Assembly: GCF_003815675.1 (NCBI RefSeq)
Contig: NZ_CP033918.1
Coordinates: forward strand, 4,898,001 to 4,962,000
Direction of reading: 5' to 3'
DNA length: 64,000 nucleotides
Source: Chryseobacterium sp. G0186
GTDB lineage: Bacteria; Bacteroidota; Bacteroidia; Flavobacteriales; Weeksellaceae
Shown: positions 52,484-62,122 of the stretch, in pieces
Layout of the letters: every line of letters begins with the position of its first letter
Numbering within the stretch: the stretch's first letter is position 1
The notes under the pieces: model-generated
The model's database searches: none
The model's input: the letters and a program-made list of their open reading frames with translations, nothing else
Told to the model about the DNA's origin: nothing
Translations under genes and position numbers: made by a program

Positions 52484-53908
52484 CTAATCCTGAACGATTT
52501 TTTCTGCTTTTTCAACAGCTTTTTTCAGGGCGTTCAGTTTATTGTTTACCTCCTGCAGTTCATTTTCAGGGATAGATTTTGCTACAATACCAGCTCCTGC
52601 CTGATAATAAAGTGTATTGTTTTTACTTAAAAAGGTTCTGATCATAATAGCCTGATTACAGCTTCCGTTTAAACCAACCATCCCGATACATCCTCCATAA
52701 TATCCACGGGAATCTTTCTCATATTGGTTAATCAGTTGAAGTGCTTTGTGCTTAGGCGCTCCGCTTAGGGTCCCCTGAGGAAAAGTTGCTGAAATCATTT
52801 CCAGAGGATTAATCTGTTCAGGGAGATCAGCTGTTACCTCACTTACCATATGGATTACGTGGGAGAAAAGCTGAATTTCCTTAAGCTTCGTAACGGTTAC
52901 ATTTTTTCCCAACTTTCCAAGATCATTGCGGGCAAGGTCTACCAGCATGGTATGTTCTGCATTTTCTTTTGGGTCTTTTTTTAACTCTTCAATAGCCTGA
53001 AGATCGATATCCAGATTTCCCGTTCTTTTTGAAGTCCCGGCAATAGGATGGATAATGGCTTTATGATCTTTAATGATGAGCTGACTTTCAGGGCTGGATC
53101 CAAATAATTTGTAGTTTCCGTAATCAAAATAAAACAGGTAAGGGGAGGGGTTGATATTTCTTAAAGCACGATAAACATTAAATTCATCTCCTTTGAATTT
53201 CTGTTCAAATCTTCGGCTCAGTACCAGTTGAAATACATCACCTCTCATGCAGTGCTTTTGGGCTGTTTTAACCAGTTCAATATATTCTTCATCAGTAATA
53301 TTGGAGGTTTCTTCACTGTTTTTTTCAAAAGGATAAACCGGAGTATTCTGATTTTTGATGAGGTTTTCCAGAAGATGCAGTTCAGATTTCACTCCGCTTA
53401 TTTGGTTTTCAATAATGTGCATTTCATCATTGAAATGATTGATGGCAATAACGTATTGGTACAATCTGTATCTGAGAATAGGAATTTCCACTTCCGGGCT
53501 TTGTGCCTTAAAATTGACGCTTTCAAAAAATTGTACCGCTTCAAAGCTTGTATATCCAAAAAGACTCTGAGCGGTCTGTTCAATAGGATCATTGGTCTTT
53601 TCGCAGTCAAAAACAGTACGGAATTCTTCAAAAATATCTGTGATTTCACGTTCTTTGATCAATTGTTTTACCGGAGCTGACTCAGGAAGCTTGATTTCAA
53701 ATTCATTTAAATTTTTCACTTCAATTCCGGCAATGGCATTGATGGCAATAAAGGAAAAATTATTATCAATACTTTTTGAATCTGAACTTTCCAGAAGAAT
53801 GGTATCCCTGAATTTGTCCCGTATCTTAAGGTAAATATTCATAGGAGTATGAAGATCTCCCAGTGTTTTTTTCGAAACGGTTTTTATTTTAATTTTTTGA
53901 GTAAACAT
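52484..53908 (-). CDS. trpE: Anthranilate synthase component I
   Basis: A 474-residue chorismate-utilising enzyme. The N-terminal part holds the feedback element LLESSDSKSIDNNFSFIAI, whose LLES motif is linked to tryptophan inhibition in other TrpE proteins. The catalytic domain has FQLVLSRRFEQKF, SPSPYLFYF-type NPSPYLFYFDYG, HPIAGTSKRTG, KENAEHTMLVDLARNDLGK and FPQGTLSGAPKHKAL. It is the first structural gene of the operon, 34 bases downstream of the attenuator terminator. Confidence 0.95.
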   Translation of the reverse strand: MFTQKIKIKTVSKKTLGDLHTPMNIYLKIRDKFRDTILLESSDSKSIDNNFSFIAINAIAGIEVKNLNEFEIKLPESAPVKQLIKEREITDIFEEFRTVFDCEKTNDPIEQTAQSLFGYTSFEAVQFFESVNFKAQSPEVEIPILRYRLYQYVIAINHFNDEMHIIENQISGVKSELHLLENLIKNQNTPVYPFEKNSEETSNITDEEYIELVKTAQKHCMRGDVFQLVLSRRFEQKFKGDEFNVYRALRNINPSPYLFYFDYGNYKLFGSSPESQLIIKDHKAIIHPIAGTSKRTGNLDIDLQAIEELKKDPKENAEHTMLVDLARNDLGKLGKNVTVTKLKEIQLFSHVIHMVSEVTADLPEQINPLEMISATFPQGTLSGAPKHKALQLINQYEKDSRGYYGGCIGMVGLNGSCNQAIMIRTFLSKNNTLYYQAGAGIVAKSIPENELQEVNNKLNALKKAVEKAEKIVQD

Positions 53909-53941
53909 CTTTTGTTCTATTTTTTTGTAAGGTTTAGGAAT

Positions 53942-53975
53942 AAAAAAAGGCTTTAACGGAATCCGTCAAAGCCTA
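53942..53975 (-). terminator. trp attenuator terminator
   Basis: On the minus strand AGGCTTTGACGG, loop ATT, CCGTTAAAGCCT, then seven T. It lies between the Trp-rich leader peptide and trpE, so it should end transcription when tryptophan is plentiful. Confidence 0.88.
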
Positions 53976-54006
53976 GTATATTGTTTTGTGTGTATCTGCT
54001 GTTGGG

Positions 54007-54084
54007 TTAACAACATGACAATAACTTCAGACCCGACGAAGAGTTTGAAAGCCACCACCAAATATTGTTGCTATTATTAAACAT
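54007..54084 (-). CDS. trpL: trp leader peptide with three consecutive Trp codons
   Basis: A 25-codon frame starting ATG at 54084 and ending TAA at 54009-54007; peptide starts MFNNSNNIWWWLSNSSSG. Codons 9-11 (54060-54052) are TGG TGG TGG. An intrinsic terminator follows 31 bases after the stop and trpE 34 bases after that. This is the layout of classic ribosome-mediated attenuation: a ribosome stalled on the Trp codons would let an antiterminator form. By hand, TTCGTCGGG in the leader (54040-54032) can pair with part of the terminator's 5' arm (TTTGACGGA). That fold is a hypothesis. Confidence 0.85.
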   Translation of the reverse strand: MFNNSNNIWWWLSNSSSGLKLLSCC

Positions 54085-54088
54085 GGGA

Positions 54089-54120
54089 CAAATGTAGAGA
54101 TTTTTTTAATACGAAAACAA
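54089..54120 (-). promoter_or_regulatory. trp operon promoter, possibly giving a leaderless transcript
   Basis: Minus strand -33 TTG (54120-54118), 21 bases, -7 box TACATTTG (54096-54089, consensus TAnnTTTG). Only four bases separate the box from the trpL ATG, so transcription would begin at or very near the start codon. Confidence 0.65.
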
Positions 54121-54159
54121 AAAAAATAAAAAAATAATAAAAACTTATTTTGAGATGTA

Positions 54160-54804
54160 TTACTTCAGCTGCTTGAGTTCCTTTTTCAATTCTTCAATCT
54201 TCAATCTGGAGTTCTCATCCTCATATGAATCTACATAATCTTCCAGAGCTGAGATGTATTCCTCAATAAATTCCCTGTTGGTTTTGTCCGCTTCATACTT
54301 AATTCTTGCAGAATTAACAGGGGCTAGTTTTGAGTATTTTAAGGCTGCCTTTCCCTCATCTGAGCGGTTGTAAAGAATGACAATATTTTTTTCATATCCA
54401 GGAATGTATTTTACAGGAAAAGTCTGTTCTGTTTGTGGAATTCTGATGGTATTTTCAATCGGATAAATGGCAGCAGTAGTGGTAGAGAAAAAGGTAGAAA
54501 TGTATTTTCCATCCTGCTTTTTTACAATGGCTTCATAGTCATGAATGTACATGTCGTTGAATGTAGAGTTGGTTTCCACATCAGAGGTGATGACTGCAGT
54601 GCTTTCTACGCCGTAGGTATTCAGAAACCAGGCATTCAAAAATTGCCCGCCAAAACCATTTACAATAGCCAGGGGAATGATGGGAATCAGAAACCATGCT
54701 TTTTTAGTGAGGTACGATAATAATCCAAAGAATATAAAGAGAAGTATCAAAGTATAAAAACCATGATGACTGGTGAAAAACAGAATTTTAGAAAGTAAAA
54801 TCAT
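54160..54804 (-). CDS. Hypothetical membrane protein
   Basis: A 214-residue protein with two N-terminal membrane segments (about 15-32 and 36-55), then an extracytoplasmic or cytoplasmic beta-rich domain (ESTAVITSDVETNSTFNDMYIHDYEAIVKKQDGKYISTFFSTT). The C-terminus is a charged helix likely to form a coiled coil (SRLKIEELKKELKQLK). The middle domain resembles DUF3592-type modules only loosely. It precedes the trp leader on the same strand. Confidence 0.65.
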   Translation of the reverse strand: MILLSKILFFTSHHGFYTLILLFIFFGLLSYLTKKAWFLIPIIPLAIVNGFGGQFLNAWFLNTYGVESTAVITSDVETNSTFNDMYIHDYEAIVKKQDGKYISTFFSTTTAAIYPIENTIRIPQTEQTFPVKYIPGYEKNIVILYNRSDEGKAALKYSKLAPVNSARIKYEADKTNREFIEEYISALEDYVDSYEDENSRLKIEELKKELKQLK

Positions 54805-54967
54805 GTTTAAAATTACTATTATCTTTTAATATATCGATGCTATTGATAGCGATTATGAAATAAATTGTATCCAAATAGAGTATTGATTTTTATAAAAATC
54901 CTAATAAATATCAGGTTTTTCAGGGTAAATAAATTCTTCTCACTGTTTAGATCTATTATAAATAAGT

Positions 54968-55005
54968 TATATTTGCTGTTTATTTATTTTTAATAAGACT
55001 AAATA
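54968..55005 (+). promoter_or_regulatory. Promoter and Fur-like box upstream of the PepSY/TonB receptor genes
   Basis: -7 box TATATTTG (54968-54975), then TTATTTTTAATAAGACTAAA (54984-55003), sharing ATTTTTAAT and CTAAATA with the boxes at 30606, 31599 and 62123. It ends nine bases before the PepSY start codon. Confidence 0.55.
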
Positions 55006-55014
55006 GTAATAATC

Positions 55015-56223
55015 ATGAAGCAGATTAATAAGAAAAAGCCTAAGGGTACATTTAAAAAATATATTCTAAAAGCTCATTTATGGCTCGGACTGCTTTCTGG
55101 AATCATTGTTTTAATCGTTTCTTTGTCAGGTGCATTCTTCGTTTTTAATGAAGATATTACAGCTATATTACGTAAGGAGCAGACTTTTCATGGTGAGAAA
55201 GATATTCAGCATAAAAAGCCTATCCCGATACGGAGGTTAAAAGACATGGTGAATGCCCAGCTGAAAAATGAAATTGTAAAAGCAGAAGAAGTTACCATTC
55301 CTATAGATCCTGCCCGTTCCTACCAATTCGGATTGATTAAAGGTAACCCCGACGGATGGAACCACTTCAATAGCATTATTGTTTATAAAAATGTATATGT
55401 TAATCAATATACCGGTAAGGTAATCGCAATCTATGATGTAAAAAATAATCCATTTTTTATCTGTATGGCCCTTCATCGTTCATTGTTGCTAAGCAATACA
55501 ATTGGAAGTACTATTGTGGGAGTGTCTACTATTATTTTTGTGATAATGCTGATTACCGGAATTATCCTGTGGTGGCCAAAGAATAAAAAGATGCGTCAGC
55601 AGCGTCTATGGTTCCAATGGGAGAAGGTAAAAGGCTGGCGACGCAAAAACTATGATGTACACAACATTCTTGGCTTTTATGCTTCCTTTCTTGCCATTAT
55701 TGTAGCTATTACCGGTATTATGTACTCATTTCGCATTACTCAAATGTGGGTATACGTATTGCTTAATGGTTTTTCCTCCGCTACACCAGATTACAGTCAG
55801 TATAAAACAACTGCACCCGAATCCATTGAAACAACAACAACTATAGATCGCATTATAGAACAGGTAAAAATACATTACCCAAAGGCATATTCTTTTGGAA
55901 TTGACCTAGAAGATCATGCAGAAGCAGATCATAAACATGATAATCTAAGCATTTGGATCAAGGAAAAAGAATTTACCTATGCAGAATCTTCGATGATGAT
56001 CTTCGATGAACATTCAGGGAAACTTCTGTTGAGTCGTCCACATGGAGACAAGCCTATGGCAGAAAGAGCCACAGATGCTACTTATGACTTGCATGTAGGA
56101 GCCTTTTTTGGGATGCCCGGGAAAATATTAGCATTTATAATGAGTCTATTTTGTGCCTCGTTACCAATAACCGGATTTATGATCTGGTGGGGCCGTAGAA
56201 ATAAAAAGAAAACAACAACCTAA
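55015..56223 (+). CDS. PepSY-domain iron-regulated membrane protein (PiuB-like)
   Basis: A 402-residue membrane protein with four main membrane segments. They are HLWLGLLSGIIVLIVSLSGAFFVF (about 22-45), a segment ending ITGIILWWPK (about 165-190), HNILGFYASFLAIIVAITGIMYSF (about 216-239) and AFIMSLFCASLPITGFMIWW near 380. Conserved histidines in these segments may bind heme. Such PepSY proteins are found with siderophore receptors and some act as ferric-siderophore reductases. It sits ten bases before a TonB-type receptor gene. Confidence 0.87.
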   Translation: MKQINKKKPKGTFKKYILKAHLWLGLLSGIIVLIVSLSGAFFVFNEDITAILRKEQTFHGEKDIQHKKPIPIRRLKDMVNAQLKNEIVKAEEVTIPIDPARSYQFGLIKGNPDGWNHFNSIIVYKNVYVNQYTGKVIAIYDVKNNPFFICMALHRSLLLSNTIGSTIVGVSTIIFVIMLITGIILWWPKNKKMRQQRLWFQWEKVKGWRRKNYDVHNILGFYASFLAIIVAITGIMYSFRITQMWVYVLLNGFSSATPDYSQYKTTAPESIETTTTIDRIIEQVKIHYPKAYSFGIDLEDHAEADHKHDNLSIWIKEKEFTYAESSMMIFDEHSGKLLLSRPHGDKPMAERATDATYDLHVGAFFGMPGKILAFIMSLFCASLPITGFMIWWGRRNKKKTTT

Positions 56224-56233
56224 ATCTATTATC

Positions 56234-58357
56234 ATGAAGAAACACTATATATGGTTACCTTTAATGGCGAGCCTGAATGTCTACGGACAGACGGAAAGTC
56301 TGAATGATTCTTTGCAGACAGAAAAAACTTCAGAGATCAGCGGCATTGTAATAAAAGGTAGTAAAGCGATCTTTCAGCAGAAAGCCGATAAAATGATTTT
56401 TAATGTAGAGAATAGTGTGCTGTCCGATGGTACTACAGTACTGGAATTACTGGGTAAAACACCGGGTGTGGTAGTTTCGCAGGAGGGTGAGCTGTCTTTA
56501 CGTGGAAAGAAAGGAGTAAGTGTAATGATTAACGGTAAGCTCAGTTCCCTGTCCACTAAGGAACTGGCCAATTTATTACGTTCTACCAACTCTACACTGG
56601 TGAAAAATATTGAGATTATTGCTAACCCTTCTTCCAAATATGATGCTGCGGGAAATGCCGGTATTATTAATATTGTGCTTAAAAAGAGCTCATTGGAAGG
56701 TTTTAGCGGAAACTATTACCTGAATGGTGGAAGAGGTCGTAAAAACAGAATAAATACCGGATTGAGTCTAAATTATACGCATAAAAAACTATCTCTCCAC
56801 GGAGATTACAGTTATACTTTCCGTGGTGAGGAAGAAAGACGAACCTTTGGCCAGGTTTTCTTTGATGAAAATAATCCCCAGCAAATGGCTAGGAGAACAG
56901 ATCAGAATTCAACAACGAATGAGCCTTTAACGTCCAATAATTTTAAATTTGGAGCAGATTATGCTTTCAGTGATAAAACGACTATTGGTGCTTTATTCGA
57001 TGCTAAAATAGGTCGCTATGAAGATTTTTCGAGTGGTGAAAACAGAATATTTCAGCCTGTAGATAATCTGTTTGCTCATGTACTTTCGGATAACAAAAGC
57101 AAAGAAAACTGGTACGATTATACTTATAATCTAAAGGGTACACACATCTTCAATGATAAGGAGTATAAGGTAGATGTGGATCTGGAATACGAAACTTCAC
57201 GTTTCAATTCTCTCCAGAATCAGCTCTCAGATGCCTTGGTGAATCAGGGAACAGAGAAGTTTAACAACAGAAAAGGCAGTATTGCTTCCCGCCTGAAAGT
57301 CTTCAATGCCAAGGTAGATTTCACCCTTCCTTTTAGCGAAATGCATAGCCTGGAAACAGGGCTGAAGTCCACGATAAAGTCTAATAATAATCCGTCAGAG
57401 TATTTTGTACAGCAAGGTGATGAATGGATCAATGATAATAAGGCAAGTAATGAATATGTGTATAAAGAACAGATCCATGCATTGTATGCCAACTATAAGT
57501 TAAATTTGAAGAAATGGACGTTCCAACTGGGATTGAGAACGGAAATAACCCATACGGACATTAATCAGAAAACATCTCAGGAGCAACGAAAAAGGGATTA
57601 CACCAATCTATTCCCAAGTGGATCAGTTAAATATCAGATGAATGATCAACATGGATTCTATGCCTCCTACAGTAAAAGGATCAACAGACCGAGTCACTTC
57701 GATCTTAACCCATTCCGTTTCTATGATGATCCATTCAATTATTGGCAAGGAAATCCCAATCTGAATCCGGAGTTTACCCACGCAACAGAACTGGGGTATA
57801 CCTGGGGAAAATATATTATTGCATCGGCTTACTTTAGTGTAACAAATGATGTAATGACAGAAGTATACAACTATCAGCCAGACACAGGAATTCTGGTAAA
57901 AACGCAGGATAACCTGAACAAATCTTATGTATATGGCGCCAACATAACGGCAACTACAAAGCTTTTCAACTGGTGGTCGCTTACCTCCATGCTTAATGTA
58001 TTCAACAATGAATATAAGGGCAATTACCAGAATTACTCAATAAACACTTCACAGCTAGCGTTGACACTGAATGCCCAAAACAGTTTCACTATTGCAAAGG
58101 GATTGAAAGCAGAAGCAAATGCGCAGTATTTCTCGAAATCAAACATTGGCTTATTTATCCGTGATGCGTACTTTGACTTGACGTTGGGAGTTTCAAAAAC
58201 ATTGTGGAAAGATAAGGCAACTGTAAAATTAGCGGTAACAGACTTATTAAAGACCAATAATTACCGTGTAACGGGAGATAATTTCAGTTCTACCATCCGA
58301 CAAAAATACAACCTGGACAGCAGGGTAGTAACATTGTCATTCAATTACAAGCTTTAG
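56234..58357 (+). CDS. TonB-dependent receptor / outer-membrane beta-barrel protein
   Basis: A 707-residue outer-membrane protein with a signal peptide (MKKHYIWLPLMASLNVYGQ). A plug domain covers about 40-150 (KMIFNVENSVLSDGTTVLELLGKTPGVVVSQEGELSLRGKKGVSVMINGK, PSSKYDAAGNAGIINIVLKK). The barrel has YASYSKRINRPSHFDLNPFRFYDDPFNYWQGNPNLNPEFTHATELGY and ends VVTLSFNYKL. It lacks an N-terminal carboxypeptidase-like domain. Neighbouring PepSY and Fur-like box suggest ferric-siderophore uptake. Confidence 0.85.
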   Translation: MKKHYIWLPLMASLNVYGQTESLNDSLQTEKTSEISGIVIKGSKAIFQQKADKMIFNVENSVLSDGTTVLELLGKTPGVVVSQEGELSLRGKKGVSVMINGKLSSLSTKELANLLRSTNSTLVKNIEIIANPSSKYDAAGNAGIINIVLKKSSLEGFSGNYYLNGGRGRKNRINTGLSLNYTHKKLSLHGDYSYTFRGEEERRTFGQVFFDENNPQQMARRTDQNSTTNEPLTSNNFKFGADYAFSDKTTIGALFDAKIGRYEDFSSGENRIFQPVDNLFAHVLSDNKSKENWYDYTYNLKGTHIFNDKEYKVDVDLEYETSRFNSLQNQLSDALVNQGTEKFNNRKGSIASRLKVFNAKVDFTLPFSEMHSLETGLKSTIKSNNNPSEYFVQQGDEWINDNKASNEYVYKEQIHALYANYKLNLKKWTFQLGLRTEITHTDINQKTSQEQRKRDYTNLFPSGSVKYQMNDQHGFYASYSKRINRPSHFDLNPFRFYDDPFNYWQGNPNLNPEFTHATELGYTWGKYIIASAYFSVTNDVMTEVYNYQPDTGILVKTQDNLNKSYVYGANITATTKLFNWWSLTSMLNVFNNEYKGNYQNYSINTSQLALTLNAQNSFTIAKGLKAEANAQYFSKSNIGLFIRDAYFDLTLGVSKTLWKDKATVKLAVTDLLKTNNYRVTGDNFSSTIRQKYNLDSRVVTLSFNYKL

Positions 58358-58407
58358 AATATTTAGTTTTATAGCTAAAGTGACGAAGCAAAATGGTCTA
58401 ATGGCAT

Positions 58408-58446
58408 AAAAAAGCCGTTCTCAAAAATTGAGAACGGCTTTTTTAT
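58408..58446. terminator. Bidirectional terminator between the two halves of the iron locus
   Basis: AAAAAGCCGTTCTCAA / TTGAGAACGGCTTTTT with a 3-base loop. It lies between convergent genes. Confidence 0.85.
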
Positions 58447-58486
58447 CAGTTGAGATTTTATTTTCTGAGAAATTTATAGACTGGGA

Positions 58487-59689
58487 TTAGTCATATAATT
58501 TATCAAAACGGGCAAACCCTGAAATATTATTGGGAAGTTTCATTCCTTTGGTTATTTTATCAGTTTGCAGATCGTAGATCCATACATAATTGCCAACTTT
58601 ATTAGTATTTACAGCAATGTATAGCTTTTTATCCTGAACAAATAAGCCTTGTTCATAAGGTTCATCTCCAGGCAGCTCATCCAGTACCCGAACCAATTGC
58701 TTTGTTGCGATATCTATAATAGCATAACGACCATTATAACTATTTCCTAATGCCGGATCTCGGTACAGAACCACCATCTTATTATTCCCAATATAATCGA
58801 TCACTGTTTCCAGAGATTTACCACCTACAAGATCGGTAAGGTTGATCTGATAGCCTGTATCAGGTGAGGTAGCCCCTTTAAGGGTCCTGAAAAGATAAAT
58901 TTGATTTGATCCGGCTCCTACACGCGGAAAGCAGGTATAATAAAAGGCTTCATTATCCTTTCTAAAAGCTGTTTTGAAATAGGGAGAACCATTAGCTACT
59001 CCGGAGCTTCTAGTATCAGTTACCGAGTTTTTTACTTTGAAGGTTTTATAATCTATGACAGCAAAGTTGTAATATTCCGGAGTGATCCATTTGCCATTGC
59101 GGAAACTATACTGTAAATAAATATCTCCGTCCATATAAGTCATAGCACCCAGCGTATAGAAATTATAAGCATCCGGAAAAGGCTGAAAGCCCTCGATCTC
59201 ACCCTGACGGATAACACTAAGGTCTGAAGCATTGAAAACAGAATAACGGATATGCTGACCATCACCTGTTTCTCCCACAATAACTAATGTATTGTCATCT
59301 ATCCATACATAGCTGGAAATATCACTGATATAAGTATAAGGGACTTCTTTTACAGTAGTCAGTCTATCCTGTGTATATTTAAACTTCTTGAAGACTCCCT
59401 GATCGGTTTTGTAGTTATAGATAAAACCATTTTTTACAATGTAGGAGTAGGTTCCTTTGGAATTAATCTCGTCTCCTTCTTTAGTAATATCCATTTCGCC
59501 CTTTGTAAGGTCGTTGGTAGCCGTCATATAGTGTACGGTATTGGGCCAGCTTCCTAAAGCGGAAAGTAGAAAGTATTTATAGTCTTTTTCGCCACTTCCT
59601 GAGTCTCCATAGTCTGGTTCACGTTCACAACCAATGATGGTTAAACAGGCAAGCATTAAAAATATACTGTTTCTGAAATATTGTGTCAT
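58487..59689 (-). CDS. DUF4374 domain lipoprotein
   Basis: A 400-residue lipoprotein (LTIIGCEREPDYG) with a likely beta-propeller built of repeated units, such as KFKYTQDRLTTVKEVPYTYISDISSYVWIDDNTLVIVGETGDG and YNNKMVVLYRDPALGNSYNGRYAIIDIATKQLVRVLDELPG-like segments. DUF4374 genes are regularly next to TonB receptors for siderophores in Bacteroidota. It lies six bases after the receptor gene at 59696-62056, the expected arrangement. Role: probably surface ligand capture, inferred. Confidence 0.85.
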   Translation of the reverse strand: MTQYFRNSIFLMLACLTIIGCEREPDYGDSGSGEKDYKYFLLSALGSWPNTVHYMTATNDLTKGEMDITKEGDEINSKGTYSYIVKNGFIYNYKTDQGVFKKFKYTQDRLTTVKEVPYTYISDISSYVWIDDNTLVIVGETGDGQHIRYSVFNASDLSVIRQGEIEGFQPFPDAYNFYTLGAMTYMDGDIYLQYSFRNGKWITPEYYNFAVIDYKTFKVKNSVTDTRSSGVANGSPYFKTAFRKDNEAFYYTCFPRVGAGSNQIYLFRTLKGATSPDTGYQINLTDLVGGKSLETVIDYIGNNKMVVLYRDPALGNSYNGRYAIIDIATKQLVRVLDELPGDEPYEQGLFVQDKKLYIAVNTNKVGNYVWIYDLQTDKITKGMKLPNNISGFARFDKLYD

Positions 59690-59695
59690 AGTTTT

Positions 59696-62056
59696 TTACT
59701 TAAATAGATATCTAAATTTTACATAGAAAGCACGTCCCTGCTTCTGAAGTTTGAAATTATCGTATGCCAGCGCATCACTAAGGTTGGTTACATCGAACGC
59801 CAAATTATACCTCCCGTTCTTCATGGAATAACTTATCCCTATGTTGTGGAGCGTTTGTCTTGGGATAATCGGAATGTTTCTTGGATTTCCATAGGTTTTC
59901 CAGTTTTTGTAGAACCATTCAGTCATCTGTAGTCCATAGTAAAGCTCTACACGGCTGTCTTTCTGAAGCCAGTCATCTTTACCAATGCTTACATTCACAT
60001 TCCCAAATAACCAAGGTTGGTTGGGTACATCTTTTTTGTAGGTTGCTGAAATTACATCTTCGCTGTTGTTGGCAAATTTTGTATTGTCATAAGCTTTATT
60101 GTAGCTTACATTCATTGACACATTCAAAAGTCTTTTGTATTGGTAGTTCAGCTCTCCCTCCAACCCACGGGTAAGGATATTGGAAAGGTTCTCGTATTTG
60201 AAGGTACTGTTGTATAAATTAGGAACCGTGTAGATAAAATCCTTTGTGTCACGTATGTATCCTGCACCTTCTATACGGAAAGAATGTTGTCCCCAATGAT
60301 GATTAAAGTACAACCCTACATTTACATTGTTACTGGTTTCAGGCTTCAAATTCATATTACTTGTTACTGCAACACCATCTCCGAAGATTTCCTGAGGTTC
60401 CACCAAACGATAAGAACGTTCAAATGATCCCTTTATCCCTAGTTCTCTTGTAATTCTTACCGTAGTAGCAAATCCGTAACCCCAGCTGCTGAAATTATCT
60501 TTTGCCGGATTGTCTGTCCTGGTTACCGGATCGAAAACCATTTTCTGAAGCCCTACACGGTAGTATTTACCAAAGAAAATATTAGTCCAGTGCTTATTGA
60601 AAAAATCCTGCTGATAGGCCATAGACAGGATCTGCTTGTTCATCTTCGCCGGAGGTACATCCTCTTTTCTCTCCTCAAGTTGATTGAAGGTAGTATTTTT
60701 TAAATAATCAAATACATAGTTAAAGATAAGTTTGTGATGATCAGCTATTCTATAGGTAGCTCCCATCTGTGAGTAAAAACGATCTTCATGCTGCATGATT
60801 ATACTTCTGCCTCCTTTTTCACTGGTAGCAGAAGGTTCGAAAGTACCATCCCAACTATATTTACGCATAAGAGTATCAGTTGCTTTCTGAATACTTTTAG
60901 AGAAACCTGCGTAAACATTCACATCTAAACGGCCGTTGAAGAGATTAGATTTTTTATACTTCATAAAGTAGTTGTGAGCTTCTCCATTTTGTTTTACCCC
61001 GCCATATACTACTTCCTGATTGGAACCTGTCTGTATCTGTTTATCAAAAAGCGATTGTGACATTCCTACAAAGAAAGAATCTGCCCAGCTTTTGTTTTCT
61101 AATCCAATCTCAGCCATACCAAAAACAGATTGATATCTGTCGTTAAACCTTTTTACATTTCTTGGTTCATATTCATTTTTGGCAGTATTCCAGATTTTCA
61201 TATCTTTCATCAAATAATTGTTATCCGAGTGATTATAAAAACTGCTGATGCGCAGGATAAGCCCCGTTTTATCATCTTTAAACTGCCCATTCAGATTAAT
61301 ACGCTGTGTATTAAAAGATCCTACACTGATACCGGCGTCCAGGTAATTTTTACTGCTTCCTGGAGTAATAATATTTACCGCACCACCCATAGCATCTGTG
61401 CTTAAATGAATTGGAACAACGCCTTTATAAATCTCCACACGATCTGCCATGTTGACCGGCAATGTGCTCAGATCTACACCTTTCCCGAGCATTTCCAAAG
61501 GAACGCCATCAATAAAGAATTTTACGGCTTTACCAGACATTCCGTTGATAGAGAAGTTATAATCGGAACCTACACCACCTTGCTGGCGAACTTTAATCCC
61601 TGTGGTTCTGTTCAGAACCTGATTAAGATCGGCTGTGGTATTGGCTAATTTAGCTACATCTATGGCATTAACGGTAAAAGCACCGTCCTGCAGTGCTTTT
61701 ACTTTACCTTTGCCGTGTATGGTAACTTCCTCTACAGCCGACTGATCCTCAGATAACTGAATGTTTACCTGAGATCCTTCGCTCCCGAAATTTACTTTCC
61801 TACGAAGCTTTTTATAGCCGTCCAGACTGAAGATCAGGATGGCTTCTCCTTTCTTGTAGCTAATTTTGAAATTTCCGTTTTGATCGGTTTGTGCTTTAAT
61901 TTTTGTGTTTTCAATAAAAATGTTTACTCCACTTACTCCCTGTTTTGTAGGGCTCTGTACAACTCCCTGAACCGGAAAACTGTTGTCCTGTGCACTGATG
62001 AGAGAGATTGAGAGAGTAAAAATGAGAAAGATAAAAATACGCTGATACAATTTCAT
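59696..62056 (-). CDS. TonB-dependent siderophore receptor
   Basis: A 786-residue receptor with a signal peptide (ending SISLISAQD). A carboxypeptidase-regulatory-like domain follows (VQGVVQSPTKQGVSGVNIFIENTKIKAQTDQNGNFKISY, about 28-66), then the TonB box region (SAVEEVTIHGKG). The plug has LNQVLNRTTGIKVRQQGGVGSDYNFSINGMSGKAVKFFIDGVPLE and VYKGVVPIHLSTDAMGGAVNIIT-like sequence. The 22-strand barrel ends AFYVKFRYLFK. It is cotranscribed with the DUF4374 lipoprotein gene and has a Fur-like box 67 bases upstream. Confidence 0.9.
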   Translation of the reverse strand: MKLYQRIFIFLIFTLSISLISAQDNSFPVQGVVQSPTKQGVSGVNIFIENTKIKAQTDQNGNFKISYKKGEAILIFSLDGYKKLRRKVNFGSEGSQVNIQLSEDQSAVEEVTIHGKGKVKALQDGAFTVNAIDVAKLANTTADLNQVLNRTTGIKVRQQGGVGSDYNFSINGMSGKAVKFFIDGVPLEMLGKGVDLSTLPVNMADRVEIYKGVVPIHLSTDAMGGAVNIITPGSSKNYLDAGISVGSFNTQRINLNGQFKDDKTGLILRISSFYNHSDNNYLMKDMKIWNTAKNEYEPRNVKRFNDRYQSVFGMAEIGLENKSWADSFFVGMSQSLFDKQIQTGSNQEVVYGGVKQNGEAHNYFMKYKKSNLFNGRLDVNVYAGFSKSIQKATDTLMRKYSWDGTFEPSATSEKGGRSIIMQHEDRFYSQMGATYRIADHHKLIFNYVFDYLKNTTFNQLEERKEDVPPAKMNKQILSMAYQQDFFNKHWTNIFFGKYYRVGLQKMVFDPVTRTDNPAKDNFSSWGYGFATTVRITRELGIKGSFERSYRLVEPQEIFGDGVAVTSNMNLKPETSNNVNVGLYFNHHWGQHSFRIEGAGYIRDTKDFIYTVPNLYNSTFKYENLSNILTRGLEGELNYQYKRLLNVSMNVSYNKAYDNTKFANNSEDVISATYKKDVPNQPWLFGNVNVSIGKDDWLQKDSRVELYYGLQMTEWFYKNWKTYGNPRNIPIIPRQTLHNIGISYSMKNGRYNLAFDVTNLSDALAYDNFKLQKQGRAFYVKFRYLFK

Positions 62057-62122
62057 TATTTATAATTATTATAAATAGCAAAATTAAAGTATCCCTCTGG
62101 ATTTCCAAAGGAAAACGCTTAT

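Noticed and set aside
53909..54159. tRNA or riboswitch upstream of trpE
   Set aside because: The hairpins and reading frame are fully explained by a leader peptide and terminator; no cloverleaf or T-box sequence is seen.
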